DNA from: Flavobacterium sp. CBA20B-1
GTDB lineage: Bacteria > Bacteroidota > Bacteroidia > Flavobacteriales > Flavobacteriaceae
DNA length: 64,000 bases
Direction of reading: 5' to 3'
Assembly (NCBI RefSeq): GCF_028473145.1
Contig: NZ_CP092370.1
Location: 1,116,001-1,180,000, forward strand
The notes beneath the pieces were generated by a model. That model saw only the letters and a list, made by a program, of their open reading frames with translations. It did not search any database and was not told where the DNA came from. The position numbers and the translations under genes were made by a program. Of this stretch, positions 37,779 through 47,026 are shown piece by piece. The number at the start of each line of letters is the position of its first letter. Position 1 is the first letter of the stretch.

Positions 37779-39257
37779 TTAGTAGGCTTTTGCAAACAAC
37801 ACTCTGCCTTTTGAAGGCTTGCCTGTAAGTACACAAACACCTTCTTCCGTTTTTTGATCCATCGGGATGCAGCGAATGGTTGCTTTGGTTAACTCTTTAA
37901 TGCGCTCTTCGGTTTCGGGTGTTCCGTCCCAATGTGCCAATAAAAAGCCGCCTTTTGTTTTTAAAACTTCTTTAAATTCATCAAAAGAATTCACTTCAGT
38001 GATATGTGTTTCTCTAAAATTCAATGCCTTTGTAAACAAATGTTCTTGAATTTCATTCAATAAATTTTCGATATAATCTACTGCATTTGTAGCCGAAACA
38101 ATTTCTTTGGTCAATGTATCTCTTCGGGCTACTTCAAAAGTGCCGTTTTCTAGATCTTTCGGACCAATAGCAATGCGCACCGGCACTCCTTTCAATTCCC
38201 ATTCCGCAAATTTAAAACCTGGTTTATGGGTGTCGCGGTCATCGTATTTCACAGAAATCCCTTTCTTTTTAAATGCTGCAATCAATTCATCGGCTTTGTT
38301 GCCAATTTCTTGTAATTGCTCTTCGGTTCTGTGAATAGGAACAATCACCACTTGTATAGGTGCTAATTTGGGAGGCAACACCAAACCATTATCGTCAGAA
38401 TGTGTCATAATCAACGCACCCATTAAACGCGTGGAAACCCCCCACGAAGTAGCCCAAACATAATCTTGTTTGCCTTCTTTATTGGTAAATTTCACATCGA
38501 ACGCTTTGGCAAAATTCTGACCTAAAAAATGCGAAGTACCTGCCTGCAACGCTTTTCCGTCTTGCATTAAAGCTTCAATGGTATAGGTTTCATCGGCACC
38601 TGCAAAACGCTCGGTTTCGGTTTTGTAACCTTTAATAACCGGTATTCCCATGACATTTTCAACCACATCCACATACACATCCTGCATTTGTTTTGCTTCA
38701 ACCAAAGCTTCTTCTTTAGTGGCGTGAGCCGTGTGACCTTCTTGCCATAAAAATTCAGCAGTTCTTAAAAACAAACGGGTACGCATTTCCCATCGCACCA
38801 CATTTGCCCATTGGTTGATAAGTATCGGAAGGTCGCGATAAGATTGTATCCAACCTTTATAAGTGCTCCAAATAATTGCTTCGGATGTTGGGCGAACTAT
38901 TAATTCTTCCTCTAATTTTGCATCGGGATCCACCATTAATTTCCCAGGGTTGTTTGGATCATTTTTTAAACGATAATGCGTAACAATCGCGCATTCTTTT
39001 GCAAAACCCTCGGCATTTTTCTCTTCAGCTTCGAATAAACTCTTCGGAACAAACAAAGGAAAATATGCATTGCTGTGACCTGTTTCTTTAAAACGAGTAT
39101 CTAATTCGCCTTGAAGTTTTTCCCAAATAGCGTATCCGTAAGGTTTAATAACCATACATCCGCGAACACCCGAATTTTCGGCCAAATCGGCTTTCACAAC
39201 CAATTCATTATACCATTTTGAATAATCTTCTGCCCTAGTAGTTATATTCTTGCTCAT
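37779..39257 (-). CDS. proS: Prolyl-tRNA synthetase (short, archaeal/eukaryal type)
   Basis: It charges tRNA-Pro; a matching tRNA-Pro(TGG) is in this window. The 492-residue length and order of motifs fit the class II short form without an editing insertion: [76 protein letters not shown] and [16 protein letters not shown]. Confidence 0.95.
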   Translation of the reverse strand: MSKNITTRAEDYSKWYNELVVKADLAENSGVRGCMVIKPYGYAIWEKLQGELDTRFKETGHSNAYFPLFVPKSLFEAEEKNAEGFAKECAIVTHYRLKNDPNNPGKLMVDPDAKLEEELIVRPTSEAIIWSTYKGWIQSYRDLPILINQWANVVRWEMRTRLFLRTAEFLWQEGHTAHATKEEALVEAKQMQDVYVDVVENVMGIPVIKGYKTETERFAGADETYTIEALMQDGKALQAGTSHFLGQNFAKAFDVKFTNKEGKQDYVWATSWGVSTRLMGALIMTHSDDNGLVLPPKLAPIQVVIVPIHRTEEQLQEIGNKADELIAAFKKKGISVKYDDRDTHKPGFKFAEWELKGVPVRIAIGPKDLENGTFEVARRDTLTKEIVSATNAVDYIENLLNEIQEHLFTKALNFRETHITEVNSFDEFKEVLKTKGGFLLAHWDGTPETEERIKELTKATIRCIPMDQKTEEGVCVLTGKPSKGRVLFAKAY

Positions 39258-39356
39258 TTTTTGTATTTTGGTATATATTTTGATAAATTAAAATTAACAA
39301 ATAATTAAGTGCAAATCTACTTAAATTTGTAATGTTCAACAATAAAAACTTTAAAT

Positions 39357-40277
39357 ATGCTACATATACCTATTAAAAGATTCAATGTGTTGGGCTTTTG
39401 CCTATTTGCAGCAGCAGGAGCAACCCTTACAAGCTGTTCTAGTTTAAGCCAACAGCCTTATGATGTGGATGGAATTTACAACAACAGCAAAATTGTTGTG
39501 GAAGATACACATGAAAAAGGTAAATACTACGCAGAGTATTTCAAAGAAAAAACGGAAGATAACGAAGCATTTTTTACCGATGTTGACAATTATTCCTCAA
39601 ATTACAATCAACCAAACGGCGGCTGGGGCGATGCTACCACTGATACCCAAATTGTTTATAATTTTGACAATTGGGGTTGGGGTAATCCTTATTGGGGCTG
39701 GAACAATTGGGGTTGGGGCAGTCCATTTTGGGGTTGGAACAACTGGGGCTTTGGCTGGGGCATGGGAATGGGCTTTGGTTGGGGCGGTGCTTGGGGCTGG
39801 AACAATTGGGGCTGGGGTAATCCTTACTGGGGTTGGGGCTATCCTGGAGTTGGCTTTAGAAATATTTCGAGAAGCAATTCCTACAGAGCTTTAACTTCGC
39901 GCCAATGGGCTTATAACAACCGCATGGCGACCACAAACGCTCGTGGTTTGCGAAGTAGTAGTTTATCAAACAGAAATAGTTTTGGTAGATCTACCACCTT
40001 TGCCCGTGAAAACTCTAGAGCTACCCGAATGGCGGTATCGCAAGAAAGATTCCAAAGCAACCGAAACAGCTTCGATAGATCTCGCAACACCAACAACAAT
40101 TTTAACACCCGTACTAATAGATCCAACCGCATAGAAACCAATCGCATGCAAAGAAGTACGCGTCCGGTTTATACACCTTCTAGCAACTCTCGAATGAATT
40201 CAGGCGGAAGTTTTGGTGGTTCACGAGGCGGTGGCAGCATGGGCGGCGGAATGCGTTCTGGTGGCGGAAGAAGATAA
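39357..40277 (+). CDS. Trp/Gly/Asn-rich lipoprotein
   Basis: It has a lipoprotein signal (ATLTSCSSL, Cys near residue 28) and a short acidic part. A region of about 70 residues (100-170) is built from NNWGWGNPYWGW-type repeats, followed by an Arg/Ser/Asn-rich tail ending in glycine-rich SFGGSRGGGSMGGG. The composition suggests a surface or matrix-associated protein. It lies 39 bp before the OMPP1-type gene on the same strand, possibly one unit. No known domain. Confidence 0.75.
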   Translation: MLHIPIKRFNVLGFCLFAAAGATLTSCSSLSQQPYDVDGIYNNSKIVVEDTHEKGKYYAEYFKEKTEDNEAFFTDVDNYSSNYNQPNGGWGDATTDTQIVYNFDNWGWGNPYWGWNNWGWGSPFWGWNNWGFGWGMGMGFGWGGAWGWNNWGWGNPYWGWGYPGVGFRNISRSNSYRALTSRQWAYNNRMATTNARGLRSSSLSNRNSFGRSTTFARENSRATRMAVSQERFQSNRNSFDRSRNTNNNFNTRTNRSNRIETNRMQRSTRPVYTPSSNSRMNSGGSFGGSRGGGSMGGGMRSGGGRR

Positions 40278-40316
40278 AAACCTTTAATTTTAAGAAATAT
40301 AAAGACAAATAGCTCT

Positions 40317-41846
40317 ATGAAAAAAATATATTTACCATTGCTTGCCATTTGTGGAATCATGCAAACGCAAGCACAAGAGTTTAATCCGAATGATGCGGTG
40401 CGAATTGGAACGCAACAAGTAAATGGTTCGGCACGATACAATGCCATGGGTGGTGCTTTTGGTGCATTGGGTGGCGATATTTCTACCATGCAAATAAACC
40501 CCGCGGGAACGGCTTTGTTCAACTACAATAATTTTAGTTTTACAGGCAATTTGCAATTACAAAGAAACGAATCTATCTTCAACGGCAATTCATCAAAGGC
40601 AAAAGAAAACGACTTGAATTTATCAAATTTTGGTGCTGTTTTTGTAATCGATTCTAAAAATCAAGAAAAAGCATTAAAAAAAGTAACTATTGGTTTGGGA
40701 TATCATTCCAACGCACGATTTAACGACCGTACGTTTTCGAGCGGAATAACCAATCAATCGGTTACCAATTACTTTTTAGACCACGCCAACAACGGATTTA
40801 ACGGCGGAAGCGTGCCTTTAGATTTGGTGCAAACAATGGAAAATGAATCGATTACCGATTTGTATGATTACCTAAACACCATTCCTAATGGTTTTTCTGC
40901 TCAGCAAGCTATGCTGGCTTACCAAGGATATTTGATCAACGACACAGGTACGGGATATACCTTGAATGGTGCCGGAAGCAGTTTTTATCAAGAAAACGAA
41001 ACTTTTACCACTGGTTTCAACAATCAGTTAACAGCTAATGTGGCTTTTGATATCGACAAAAAATTATATGTGGGAGCCAATTTAAACCTTCATTTCGTTG
41101 ATTATCTTACTTCTTCTGCCATTTATGAAGAAAACCGTGCAGCAATAACCGATGGTTATAAAGAATTGTTGTTTAGAAATGACGTATATACTTACGGTTC
41201 GGGATTCTCTTTTAATATAGGAGGAATTTACAAAGCAACCGAAGCCTTTAGAATTGGAGCTTCGTATCAATCACCTACTTGGATGCGCTTGCAAGACGAA
41301 TTTTCTCAGAGTTTGCAAACAAGTATTGCTACAGGAGGTAGTTTTCAATTATACAATATAGACCCTGCTATTACAACACTTTACAACAAATATTCAGTGA
41401 AAAACCCAGGAGCGTTTACAGGAAGTTTAGCGTATGTGTTTGGAACAAAAGGTTTATTGAGCATGGATTACATCCGTAAAGATTACAGTACCATAGAATA
41501 CAGCGCAGATGATGCCAACTATGATCTTACCAACGATTTTTACAGAAACAATTTGCAAGCTACCAATGAATTTAGAATTGGTGGCGAGTATCGATTAGAC
41601 CGTGTAAGTCTTCGTGCAGGATACCGATTTGCAAGCAGCCCGTATAAAAACAAAACCATTATGGACGATTTAACAAGCTATAGTGGCGGTATTGGTTACA
41701 GTTTTGGAGCATCGCGTATTGATTTGGGTTATCAGTTCTGGCAGCAAGATGCGCAGCAACGAATGATTAGCTCGGGCACCAACGGTTTGGCAAATATTCA
41801 ATCTAAAAACCATAACATCAGTTTGAGTTACACCGCAAGTTTTTAA
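40317..41846 (+). CDS. OMPP1/FadL/TodX-family outer membrane transporter
   Basis: A 509-residue barrel with a signal peptide ending QTQAQE and the N-terminal plug/hatch region GSARYNAMGGAFGALGGDISTMQINPAGTA, which is the FadL-family hallmark. The C-terminus is beta-rich (HNISLSYTASF). It probably transports hydrophobic compounds across the outer membrane; the substrate is unknown. Confidence 0.87.
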   Translation: MKKIYLPLLAICGIMQTQAQEFNPNDAVRIGTQQVNGSARYNAMGGAFGALGGDISTMQINPAGTALFNYNNFSFTGNLQLQRNESIFNGNSSKAKENDLNLSNFGAVFVIDSKNQEKALKKVTIGLGYHSNARFNDRTFSSGITNQSVTNYFLDHANNGFNGGSVPLDLVQTMENESITDLYDYLNTIPNGFSAQQAMLAYQGYLINDTGTGYTLNGAGSSFYQENETFTTGFNNQLTANVAFDIDKKLYVGANLNLHFVDYLTSSAIYEENRAAITDGYKELLFRNDVYTYGSGFSFNIGGIYKATEAFRIGASYQSPTWMRLQDEFSQSLQTSIATGGSFQLYNIDPAITTLYNKYSVKNPGAFTGSLAYVFGTKGLLSMDYIRKDYSTIEYSADDANYDLTNDFYRNNLQATNEFRIGGEYRLDRVSLRAGYRFASSPYKNKTIMDDLTSYSGGIGYSFGASRIDLGYQFWQQDAQQRMISSGTNGLANIQSKNHNISLSYTASF

Positions 41847-41867
41847 GTAAAATAACATAAATAGACT

Positions 41868-41899
41868 AGCCCTTACCTTCAAAGTAAGGGCTTTTTTTG
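41868..41899 (+). terminator. Terminator behind the OMPP1 gene
   Basis: The 9-bp stem AGCCCTTAC/GTAAGGGCT is followed by TTTTTTG, 22 bp past the stop. Confidence 0.85.
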
Positions 41900-42201
41900 T
41901 GGTGTTATAAAATCTCTGAAACATAATTAAACACGCTAAAATATTTATATACAGACAATTATTGGTTTACGAAAGACACATTCATATAATTTTAAGCGTT
42001 ATGTTTACCAATAATTAAGATTTCACTCATCTTGCCTACATCAAATACAATAATGTGGTATCGCTTTTAAAATTTATTGAGAAGATTGTTGAAAATGCAT
42101 CAATTTGTAGTAATTCTAGAATAGATATAGAGGTAGAATAAAATATTTTAACGCATTTTTACCAATTAAAATCGTAATTTTGCACCCTGAATTTTAATTT
42201 T
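41900..42201. other. 302-bp intergenic gap before rimO
   Basis: AT-rich, with no ORF, RNA gene or further terminator seen. It presumably holds the rimO promoter. Confidence 0.4.
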
Positions 42202-43518
42202 ATGAGAACTAAATCTTTAAAGAAAAATAAAATCAACGTAGTGACCCTTGGCTGTTCTAAAAACGTTTACGATAGTGAAGTTTTAATGGGGCAATTGAAA
42301 GCAAGCGGAAAAGACGTTACCCACGAAGCTGCTAATAATGAGGCAAATATTGTGGTAATCAACACTTGTGGTTTTATTAATAATGCAAAAGAAGAATCTG
42401 TAAATACGATTTTAGATTATGTGGACAGAAAAGAACAAGGTTTGGTTGATAAAATTTTTGTAACCGGATGTTTATCTGAACGTTACAAACCCGATTTAGA
42501 AGCAGAAATTCCTGATGTGGATCAATATTTTGGGACGACCGATTTGCCCTTGCTGCTAAAAGCCTTAGGAGCTGATTACAAACACGAATTATTGGGCGAA
42601 CGACTGACCACCACACCAAAAAATTACGCCTATTTAAAAATTTCAGAAGGATGCGATCGTCCGTGTTCATTTTGTGCAATTCCTTTAATGCGCGGTAAAC
42701 ATGCATCGCAACCCATTGAAAAATTGGTAAAAGAAGCCGAAAATTTGGCAAAAGACGGCGTTAAAGAGTTGATTTTAATCGCACAAGATTTAACGTATTA
42801 CGGATTGGATCTTTACAAAAAACGCAATTTAGCAGAATTGCTTGAAAACTTGGTAAAAGTAGAAGGTATTGAATGGATTCGTTTGCATTATGCTTTCCCA
42901 ACTGGTTTTCCAATGGATGTGTTGGATTTAATGAAACGCGAGCCAAAAATTTGTAATTATATCGATATTCCGTTGCAACACATTGCCGACAATGTTTTAA
43001 AATCAATGCGCCGTGGCACCACTTATGCAAAAACCACACAGCTTTTAAAAGATTTTAGAGCAGCCGTTCCCGGCATCACCATTCGCACCACTTTGATTGT
43101 GGGCTATCCAGGTGAAACCGAAGAAGACTTTGAAATCCTTAAAAATTGGGTACAAGAAATGCGCTTTGAACGTTTAGGATGTTTTACCTATTCACACGAA
43201 GAAAACACGCACGCTTATTTGTTAGAAGACGATGTGCCTGCGGATGTAAAACAAAACCGTGCCAATGAAATCATGGATATTCAGGCTCAAATTTCATGGG
43301 AATTGAATCAAGAAAAAATTGGAAAAACATTTCGCTGCATCATCGATCGAAAAGAAGGAAATAATTTTGTTGGAAGAACCGAATTCGATTCGCCCGATGT
43401 GGATAATGAAGTTTTGATTGACGCTACAAAGCATTATTTGAAAGTAGGCGAATTTGCGAATATAGAAATTTATGATGCCACCGAATTTGATTTATACGGC
43501 ACACCGGTAACTAATTAA
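42202..43518 (+). CDS. rimO: Ribosomal protein S12 methylthiotransferase RimO
   Basis: It adds a methylthio group to the conserved Asp of ribosomal protein S12 using two iron-sulfur clusters. The N-terminal UPF0004 domain has VVTLGCSKNVYDSEVLMGQL, a second Cys in NTCGFI and a third in TGCLSER. The radical SAM motif is CDRPCSFC (GCDRPCSFCAIPLMRGKH). A C-terminal TRAM domain follows (IIDRKEGNNFVGRTEFDSPDVDNEVLI). The 438-residue length is normal. Confidence 0.95.
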   Translation: MRTKSLKKNKINVVTLGCSKNVYDSEVLMGQLKASGKDVTHEAANNEANIVVINTCGFINNAKEESVNTILDYVDRKEQGLVDKIFVTGCLSERYKPDLEAEIPDVDQYFGTTDLPLLLKALGADYKHELLGERLTTTPKNYAYLKISEGCDRPCSFCAIPLMRGKHASQPIEKLVKEAENLAKDGVKELILIAQDLTYYGLDLYKKRNLAELLENLVKVEGIEWIRLHYAFPTGFPMDVLDLMKREPKICNYIDIPLQHIADNVLKSMRRGTTYAKTTQLLKDFRAAVPGITIRTTLIVGYPGETEEDFEILKNWVQEMRFERLGCFTYSHEENTHAYLLEDDVPADVKQNRANEIMDIQAQISWELNQEKIGKTFRCIIDRKEGNNFVGRTEFDSPDVDNEVLIDATKHYLKVGEFANIEIYDATEFDLYGTPVTN

Positions 43519-43524
43519 AAATCA

Positions 43525-43556
43525 AACCGAAAGACTAAAAAACTTTCGGTTTTTTA
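43525..43556 (+). terminator. Terminator behind rimO
   Basis: The stem AACCGAAAG/CTTTCGGTT is followed by TTTTT, directly after the rimO stop. Confidence 0.85.
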
Positions 43557-43569
43557 TTGATTATAAAAT

Positions 43570-44487
43570 ATGTCTAGTATTCTTTTACTATTTCTTTGCT
43601 TGTTTATTGGTATCGCCCTACAAAGAGTAAAAAATTTCCCTACAAACACCGCCACGGTGCTAAACCAGTATATTTTGTATGTGGCATTGCCCGCCATGGC
43701 CTTGCATTATTTACCCAAAATACAATTAAGCTGGGATTTGCTTTTGCCAGCATCGGTCGCTTGGATTGCCTTTGGGTTATCATTTGTATTGTTCCATTTT
43801 TTAGGATCGATTTATAAATGGTCAAAAAAGCTAACGGGCTGCTTAATCATAACATCTGGTTTGGGAAACACCTCATTTGTAGGCATTCCGATCATTCAGG
43901 CGTTGTATGGCGAAGAAGGTTTAAACACCTTAATCATTGTAGATCTTCCAGGTACATTTGTAGTACTTTCAACCGTGGGTGTGTTGGTAGCAACGCTGTA
44001 TTCCAATCAAAAAAAAGCCGAGGCATCTATCCTAAAAAAAATGTTCACTTTTCCGCCTTTGTTGGCCTTTTTAGTTGGATTGATAATGGTTTTACTGCAA
44101 ATTGATTTTCCTGAAGCCTTAAGCACTACTTTTAAACAATTGGCAGCCACAATATCTCCCATAGCATTGATTTCGGTAGGCTATCAATTAAAATTTAAAA
44201 CCTATGGCAAACATTTTAAGTTTCTATTGCTAGGACTTTTTTTCCAACTTGTTGTACTGCCATTTGTAATACTCACCCTATTTTATTTTGTATTAGGAAA
44301 AACCGATTTAGCCACCAAAGTATGCATCATTGAAGCAGCCATGGCACCAATGATCACCGGCGCTATTTTGGCATCAACTTATGGACTAAAACCCGAATTA
44401 AGCAATATGATGGTGGGCTATGGCATACCGCTATCGTTTGTTACTATTGCCGGTTGGTATTTTATTGTTGCCCACTTGTTGGGGTGA
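43570..44487 (+). CDS. AEC-family (auxin efflux carrier-like) permease
   Basis: A 305-residue protein with ten hydrophobic segments in two sets of five. Blocks such as LNQYILYVALPAMALHYL, GLGNTSFVGIPIIQALYG and EAAMAPMITGAILASTYGL are typical of the AEC/malonate-transporter family. The substrate is probably an organic acid or amino acid. It is convergent with the recombinase gene, leaving 13 bp between the stops; this marks the left border of the cassette region. Confidence 0.85.
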   Translation: MSSILLLFLCLFIGIALQRVKNFPTNTATVLNQYILYVALPAMALHYLPKIQLSWDLLLPASVAWIAFGLSFVLFHFLGSIYKWSKKLTGCLIITSGLGNTSFVGIPIIQALYGEEGLNTLIIVDLPGTFVVLSTVGVLVATLYSNQKKAEASILKKMFTFPPLLAFLVGLIMVLLQIDFPEALSTTFKQLAATISPIALISVGYQLKFKTYGKHFKFLLLGLFFQLVVLPFVILTLFYFVLGKTDLATKVCIIEAAMAPMITGAILASTYGLKPELSNMMVGYGIPLSFVTIAGWYFIVAHLLG

Positions 44488-44500
44488 TTGGCAAATGATT

Positions 44501-45568
44501 TTATAAATCGTCTAACGGACTTTTGATTTTGCTTTTTGAAAAATGCGAAACGTGAGTATAAATTTGTGTAGTTTTGATGTTGTAATGTCCCAAAAGCTCT
44601 TGAATATAACGCAAATCGGCACCACTTTCTAGCAAATGAGTGGCATAGCTGTGTCGCAAACCATGCACGCCTATTCGCTTGTGAATACCTGCATTTTTCA
44701 TGGCTGTTTTAAAAATATTTTGCACGCTACGGTCAGAATACCGTCCGCCGTATTGGCCGTTAAATAAATAATGTTTGGGCTGAAATTCTTTGTAATATGC
44801 GCGCATCTCTTGCAATACGCTGTTTGGGAGGTTTACCACACGGTCTTTTTTACCTTTTGCTCCTTCGATGCGCACCAGCATATCGTCGCTATTAATGTCT
44901 TCAATTTTTAGGTTAACCACTTCGCTTAGCCTCAATCCCATGCCGTAAACCATTTTGAGAATCAGCAAATGTTTTGGGTTTTTGACGCTATTAAAAATAC
45001 GTTTGATCTCGGGTTTAGACAGATGTTTGGGAAGCGTTTGAGGTTTTTTGGGCCGCGGAATATCAAAAAACATTTTTGGTCGATGCAAAACTTGTTCAAA
45101 ATAAAATTTAATTGCGTTGATTTTGCCATTCATTTTACGCTCTTTTGTCTGTTCTTTTTTGAGACAATATAAAAAATATGATTTGAGCTGATCTGGCGAC
45201 AAGTCATCCACGTTATGTTGTTTTATCGTTGATAATAAATGCGCAAACTCGTTCAAATATGCCTTGATGGTGTTGCTGCTGTATGCTTTTAGCTCTAACT
45301 GTTCTAAAAACAAGGTAAGTGCTTGGTGGTTGTTTGGGTGTGTTTTTTGGAAATAGTTTGCATAATTATTTTTTTTATGCAAGCCCAATTGCTCTCTGAT
45401 ACTAGGAAAATCGGGTAGATACCAAGCTTTTTTTGTAGCACTCCATTTGGCAGACGGAAACTTATTTTTCAGTTTTGACTTGAGAGAATCAGAATACGGA
45501 AAACTTATAAGGATGACGTTTTTTGCTCTGTGTACTGCAAAATCGTATTTGTATTGATGTAGTTCCAT
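44501..45568 (-). CDS. Array-associated tyrosine recombinase (integron-integrase-like)
   Basis: I chose the ATG at 45568 (MELHQYKYDF); an in-frame ATG at 45634 is possible. The catalytic set is complete: Arg in GMGLRLSEVVNL, Lys in GAKGKKDR, HGLRH, LLGH and the nucleophile in TTQIYTHV. It ends KSPLDDL, close to the SPLD end of IntI proteins. The ~62 residues between the KDR and HxLRH blocks leave no room for the extra IntI-specific helix of ~20 residues. Residues ~24-90 of the longer frame form an extra N-terminal domain (ISFPYSDSLKSKLKNKFPSAKW...AWYLPD), perhaps DNA-binding. The gene is divergent from an attC-like cassette array that starts 170 bp away, the classic integron layout. Confidence 0.85.
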   Translation of the reverse strand: MELHQYKYDFAVHRAKNVILISFPYSDSLKSKLKNKFPSAKWSATKKAWYLPDFPSIREQLGLHKKNNYANYFQKTHPNNHQALTLFLEQLELKAYSSNTIKAYLNEFAHLLSTIKQHNVDDLSPDQLKSYFLYCLKKEQTKERKMNGKINAIKFYFEQVLHRPKMFFDIPRPKKPQTLPKHLSKPEIKRIFNSVKNPKHLLILKMVYGMGLRLSEVVNLKIEDINSDDMLVRIEGAKGKKDRVVNLPNSVLQEMRAYYKEFQPKHYLFNGQYGGRYSDRSVQNIFKTAMKNAGIHKRIGVHGLRHSYATHLLESGADLRYIQELLGHYNIKTTQIYTHVSHFSKSKIKSPLDDL

Positions 45569-45738
45569 TGCGTAATTGTGATATATTCTAATAACAAATA
45601 TAAGTTTTTTTTGGGATATAGATTTATTGCGCAACTGAAAACTTTTTGTAAGTATCTGAAAAACTATGCTTTATATTGTATTTATTATATATTTTTTGTT
45701 TTACATGGATTTTTAATTTAATTTCGTATATATTTGTG
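45569..45738. promoter_or_regulatory. Recombinase upstream region / candidate attI
   Basis: This 170-bp AT-rich region separates the recombinase start from the first array unit. In an integron it would hold the attI site and the promoters. The junction to the first unit reads TTTGTG|ATGTAGCG, whereas inside the array the same unit is preceded by ACCG|ATG. No folded attC-like stem is visible here, as expected for attI. Functional assignment is inference. Confidence 0.5.
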
Positions 45739-45896
45739 ATGTAGCGAAATCCGCTTACGCTCCTTTCGCTACATCGGGGCGACGCCTGCACCGCACGATG
45801 CGCTTGTCGCTTCGCGAACTTCGCACATCATGCGGTTTTGCTAAATCCTTTCCCCGAGCAAGCTCGGAAAAAGAACTTCGCAAAGCCGCCGCCCCG
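45739..45896 (+). repeat. Gene-less mini-unit, copy 1
   Basis: A GC-rich unit that recurs identically three more times in the array. It opens with ATGTAGCGAAA, has 14 bases, then TTTCGCTACAT (the reverse complement). After that comes a folded site with outer stem CGGGGCG/CGCCCCG, an inner ACCGCACGATG/CATCATGCGGT stem and a CCGAGCAAGCTCGG hairpin. It fits a cassette without a gene. This copy is first in the array, next to the recombinase. Confidence 0.8.
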
Positions 45897-46028
45897 TTGT
45901 GCGTCAGCATTTCCGAACAATCGCACAAAAATCAGCTTCGACAAAATATTGACTTAAGAGTGAATTTTTACTGAAAACACTTGTTTCCTAAATAAGAAAC
46001 TTTTATCTTTGCTTAAAAATGATATTGA

Positions 46029-46376
46029 CTGGATGAATACAAATTTCGGGTTGAATTTTTAGAAGAAGCGAAAGAATTTTTGGATAGTTTGGACGAAAAA
46101 ACAAGAAACAAAGTTGTTTACAATGTTTGGAAAGCTCGAAGTGTAAACGACAAAGACCTTTTTAAGAAATTGCAAGACGAAATTTGGGAATTCAGAACAA
46201 AATACAACAAAGCCTATTATCGACTTTTTGCATTTTGGGACAAAACCAACAAAAATGATACAGTTGTAATATCAACTCACAGACTGATTAAGAAAACGGA
46301 CAAAATTCCGAAAAGTGAGATTGAACGAGCAGAGAAATTAAGAGAAAAGTATTTTAACGAAAAAAATAAAAAATAA
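46029..46376 (+). CDS. higB: HigB/RelE-type toxin (Gp49-like)
   Basis: The reading matches Gp49-like HigB ribonucleases, which cut mRNA on the ribosome (VEFLEEAKEFLDSLDEKTR; IWEFRTKYNKAYYRLFAFWD; VVISTHRLIKKTDKIP). Homology extends upstream of the TTG at 46080 to about 46032 (DEYKFRVEFLEEA), but there is no in-frame ATG/GTG before the stop at 46026; only CTG at 46029. One extra G in GGATGAATAC would create ATGGAATAC, so a 1-bp deletion may have removed the start. The stop overlaps the higA start (TAATG). Confidence 0.75.
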   Translation: MDEYKFRVEFLEEAKEFLDSLDEKTRNKVVYNVWKARSVNDKDLFKKLQDEIWEFRTKYNKAYYRLFAFWDKTNKNDTVVISTHRLIKKTDKIPKSEIERAEKLREKYFNEKNKK

Positions 46377-46684
46377 TGAAGACATATAGTTTAGAAGATT
46401 TGACCGACCAATTCATCGGAAAAAAAGGAACAAAAAAGCGTGACGAGTTTGAAAACGAACTTCGTCTTGACTTGTTGGGACAAGCGATAAAACAGGCTCG
46501 ACAAGAACGCAACTTGACACAAGAAGAATTGGGCGAATTGGTGGGCGTGAAAAAAGCTCAAATCTCAAAAATCGAAAATAGTACAACTGATGCAAGATTT
46601 ACAACAATTTTGAAAGTTTTTGAAGCTTTGGGAGCAAAAGTGAACTTCAATGTCGAACTAAATAACAAAAAATTAGCTTACTAA
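46376..46684 (+). CDS. higA: HigA-type antitoxin with XRE helix-turn-helix
   Basis: A 102-residue protein with an N-terminal part that may wrap the toxin and a classic HTH (RQERNLTQEELGELVGVKKAQISKIENSTTDARFTTILKVFEALG). It neutralises HigB and represses the operon. The toxin-first order is typical of higBA. Toxin-antitoxin cassettes are known to stabilise large integron arrays. Confidence 0.87.
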   Translation: MKTYSLEDLTDQFIGKKGTKKRDEFENELRLDLLGQAIKQARQERNLTQEELGELVGVKKAQISKIENSTTDARFTTILKVFEALGAKVNFNVELNNKKLAY

Positions 46685-46696
46685 AAACTATGCCGA

Positions 46697-46824
46697 ACGC
46701 ACAACAAGGTATTGCCAAAAGCGGGGCTGAAAGTATTCCTTTGAAGTTTTTTACTATATTTGAATTATGGTATTTCCCTTGAAGTTGGGACACAAAATCC
46801 CCCGCCTTCGGCAATACCCAACCG
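46697..46824 (+). repeat. attC-like site, family C (after HigBA)
   Basis: ACGCACAAC-AA, then stem GGTATTGCCAAAAGCGGGG against CCCCGCCTTCGGCAATACC, ending in CAACCG. Two A-C mismatches on the top strand become T-G pairs on the bottom strand. The loop contains TATATTTG. Confidence 0.8.
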
Positions 46825-46982
46825 ATGTAGCGAAATCCGCTTACGCTCCTTTCGCTACATCGGGGCGACGCCTGCACCGCACGATGCGCTTGTCGCTTCG
46901 CGAACTTCGCACATCATGCGGTTTTGCTAAATCCTTTCCCCGAGCAAGCTCGGAAAAAGAACTTCGCAAAGCCGCCGCCCCG
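46825..46982 (+). repeat. Gene-less mini-unit, copy 2
   Basis: Identical to 45739-45896. It is inserted exactly between ACCG of the previous site and TTACCTGC of the next cassette. Confidence 0.8.
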
Positions 46983-47026
46983 TTACCTGCTATTATAGAA
47001 CGACAACGAACTAACTGAGATTAAGT

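Larger units (their letters stand above)
45897..46824 (+). mobile_element. Cassette 2: HigBA toxin-antitoxin unit
   Basis: The unit starts TTGTGCGT and its site begins ACGCACAA (46697), a perfect complement. It contains the higB-like and higA-like genes and a family C attC-like site. Confidence 0.8.

Noticed and set aside
39460..39894. 144-aa ORF overlapping the W/G-rich lipoprotein gene
   Set aside because: It arises from the repetitive GGGGCTGG-type codons in another frame and lacks a signal peptide, whereas the main frame has one.
46767..47018. ORF over the family C site and mini-unit (83 aa)
   Set aside because: It consists of folded-site sequence, recurs only where the mini-unit recurs, and has no start context.
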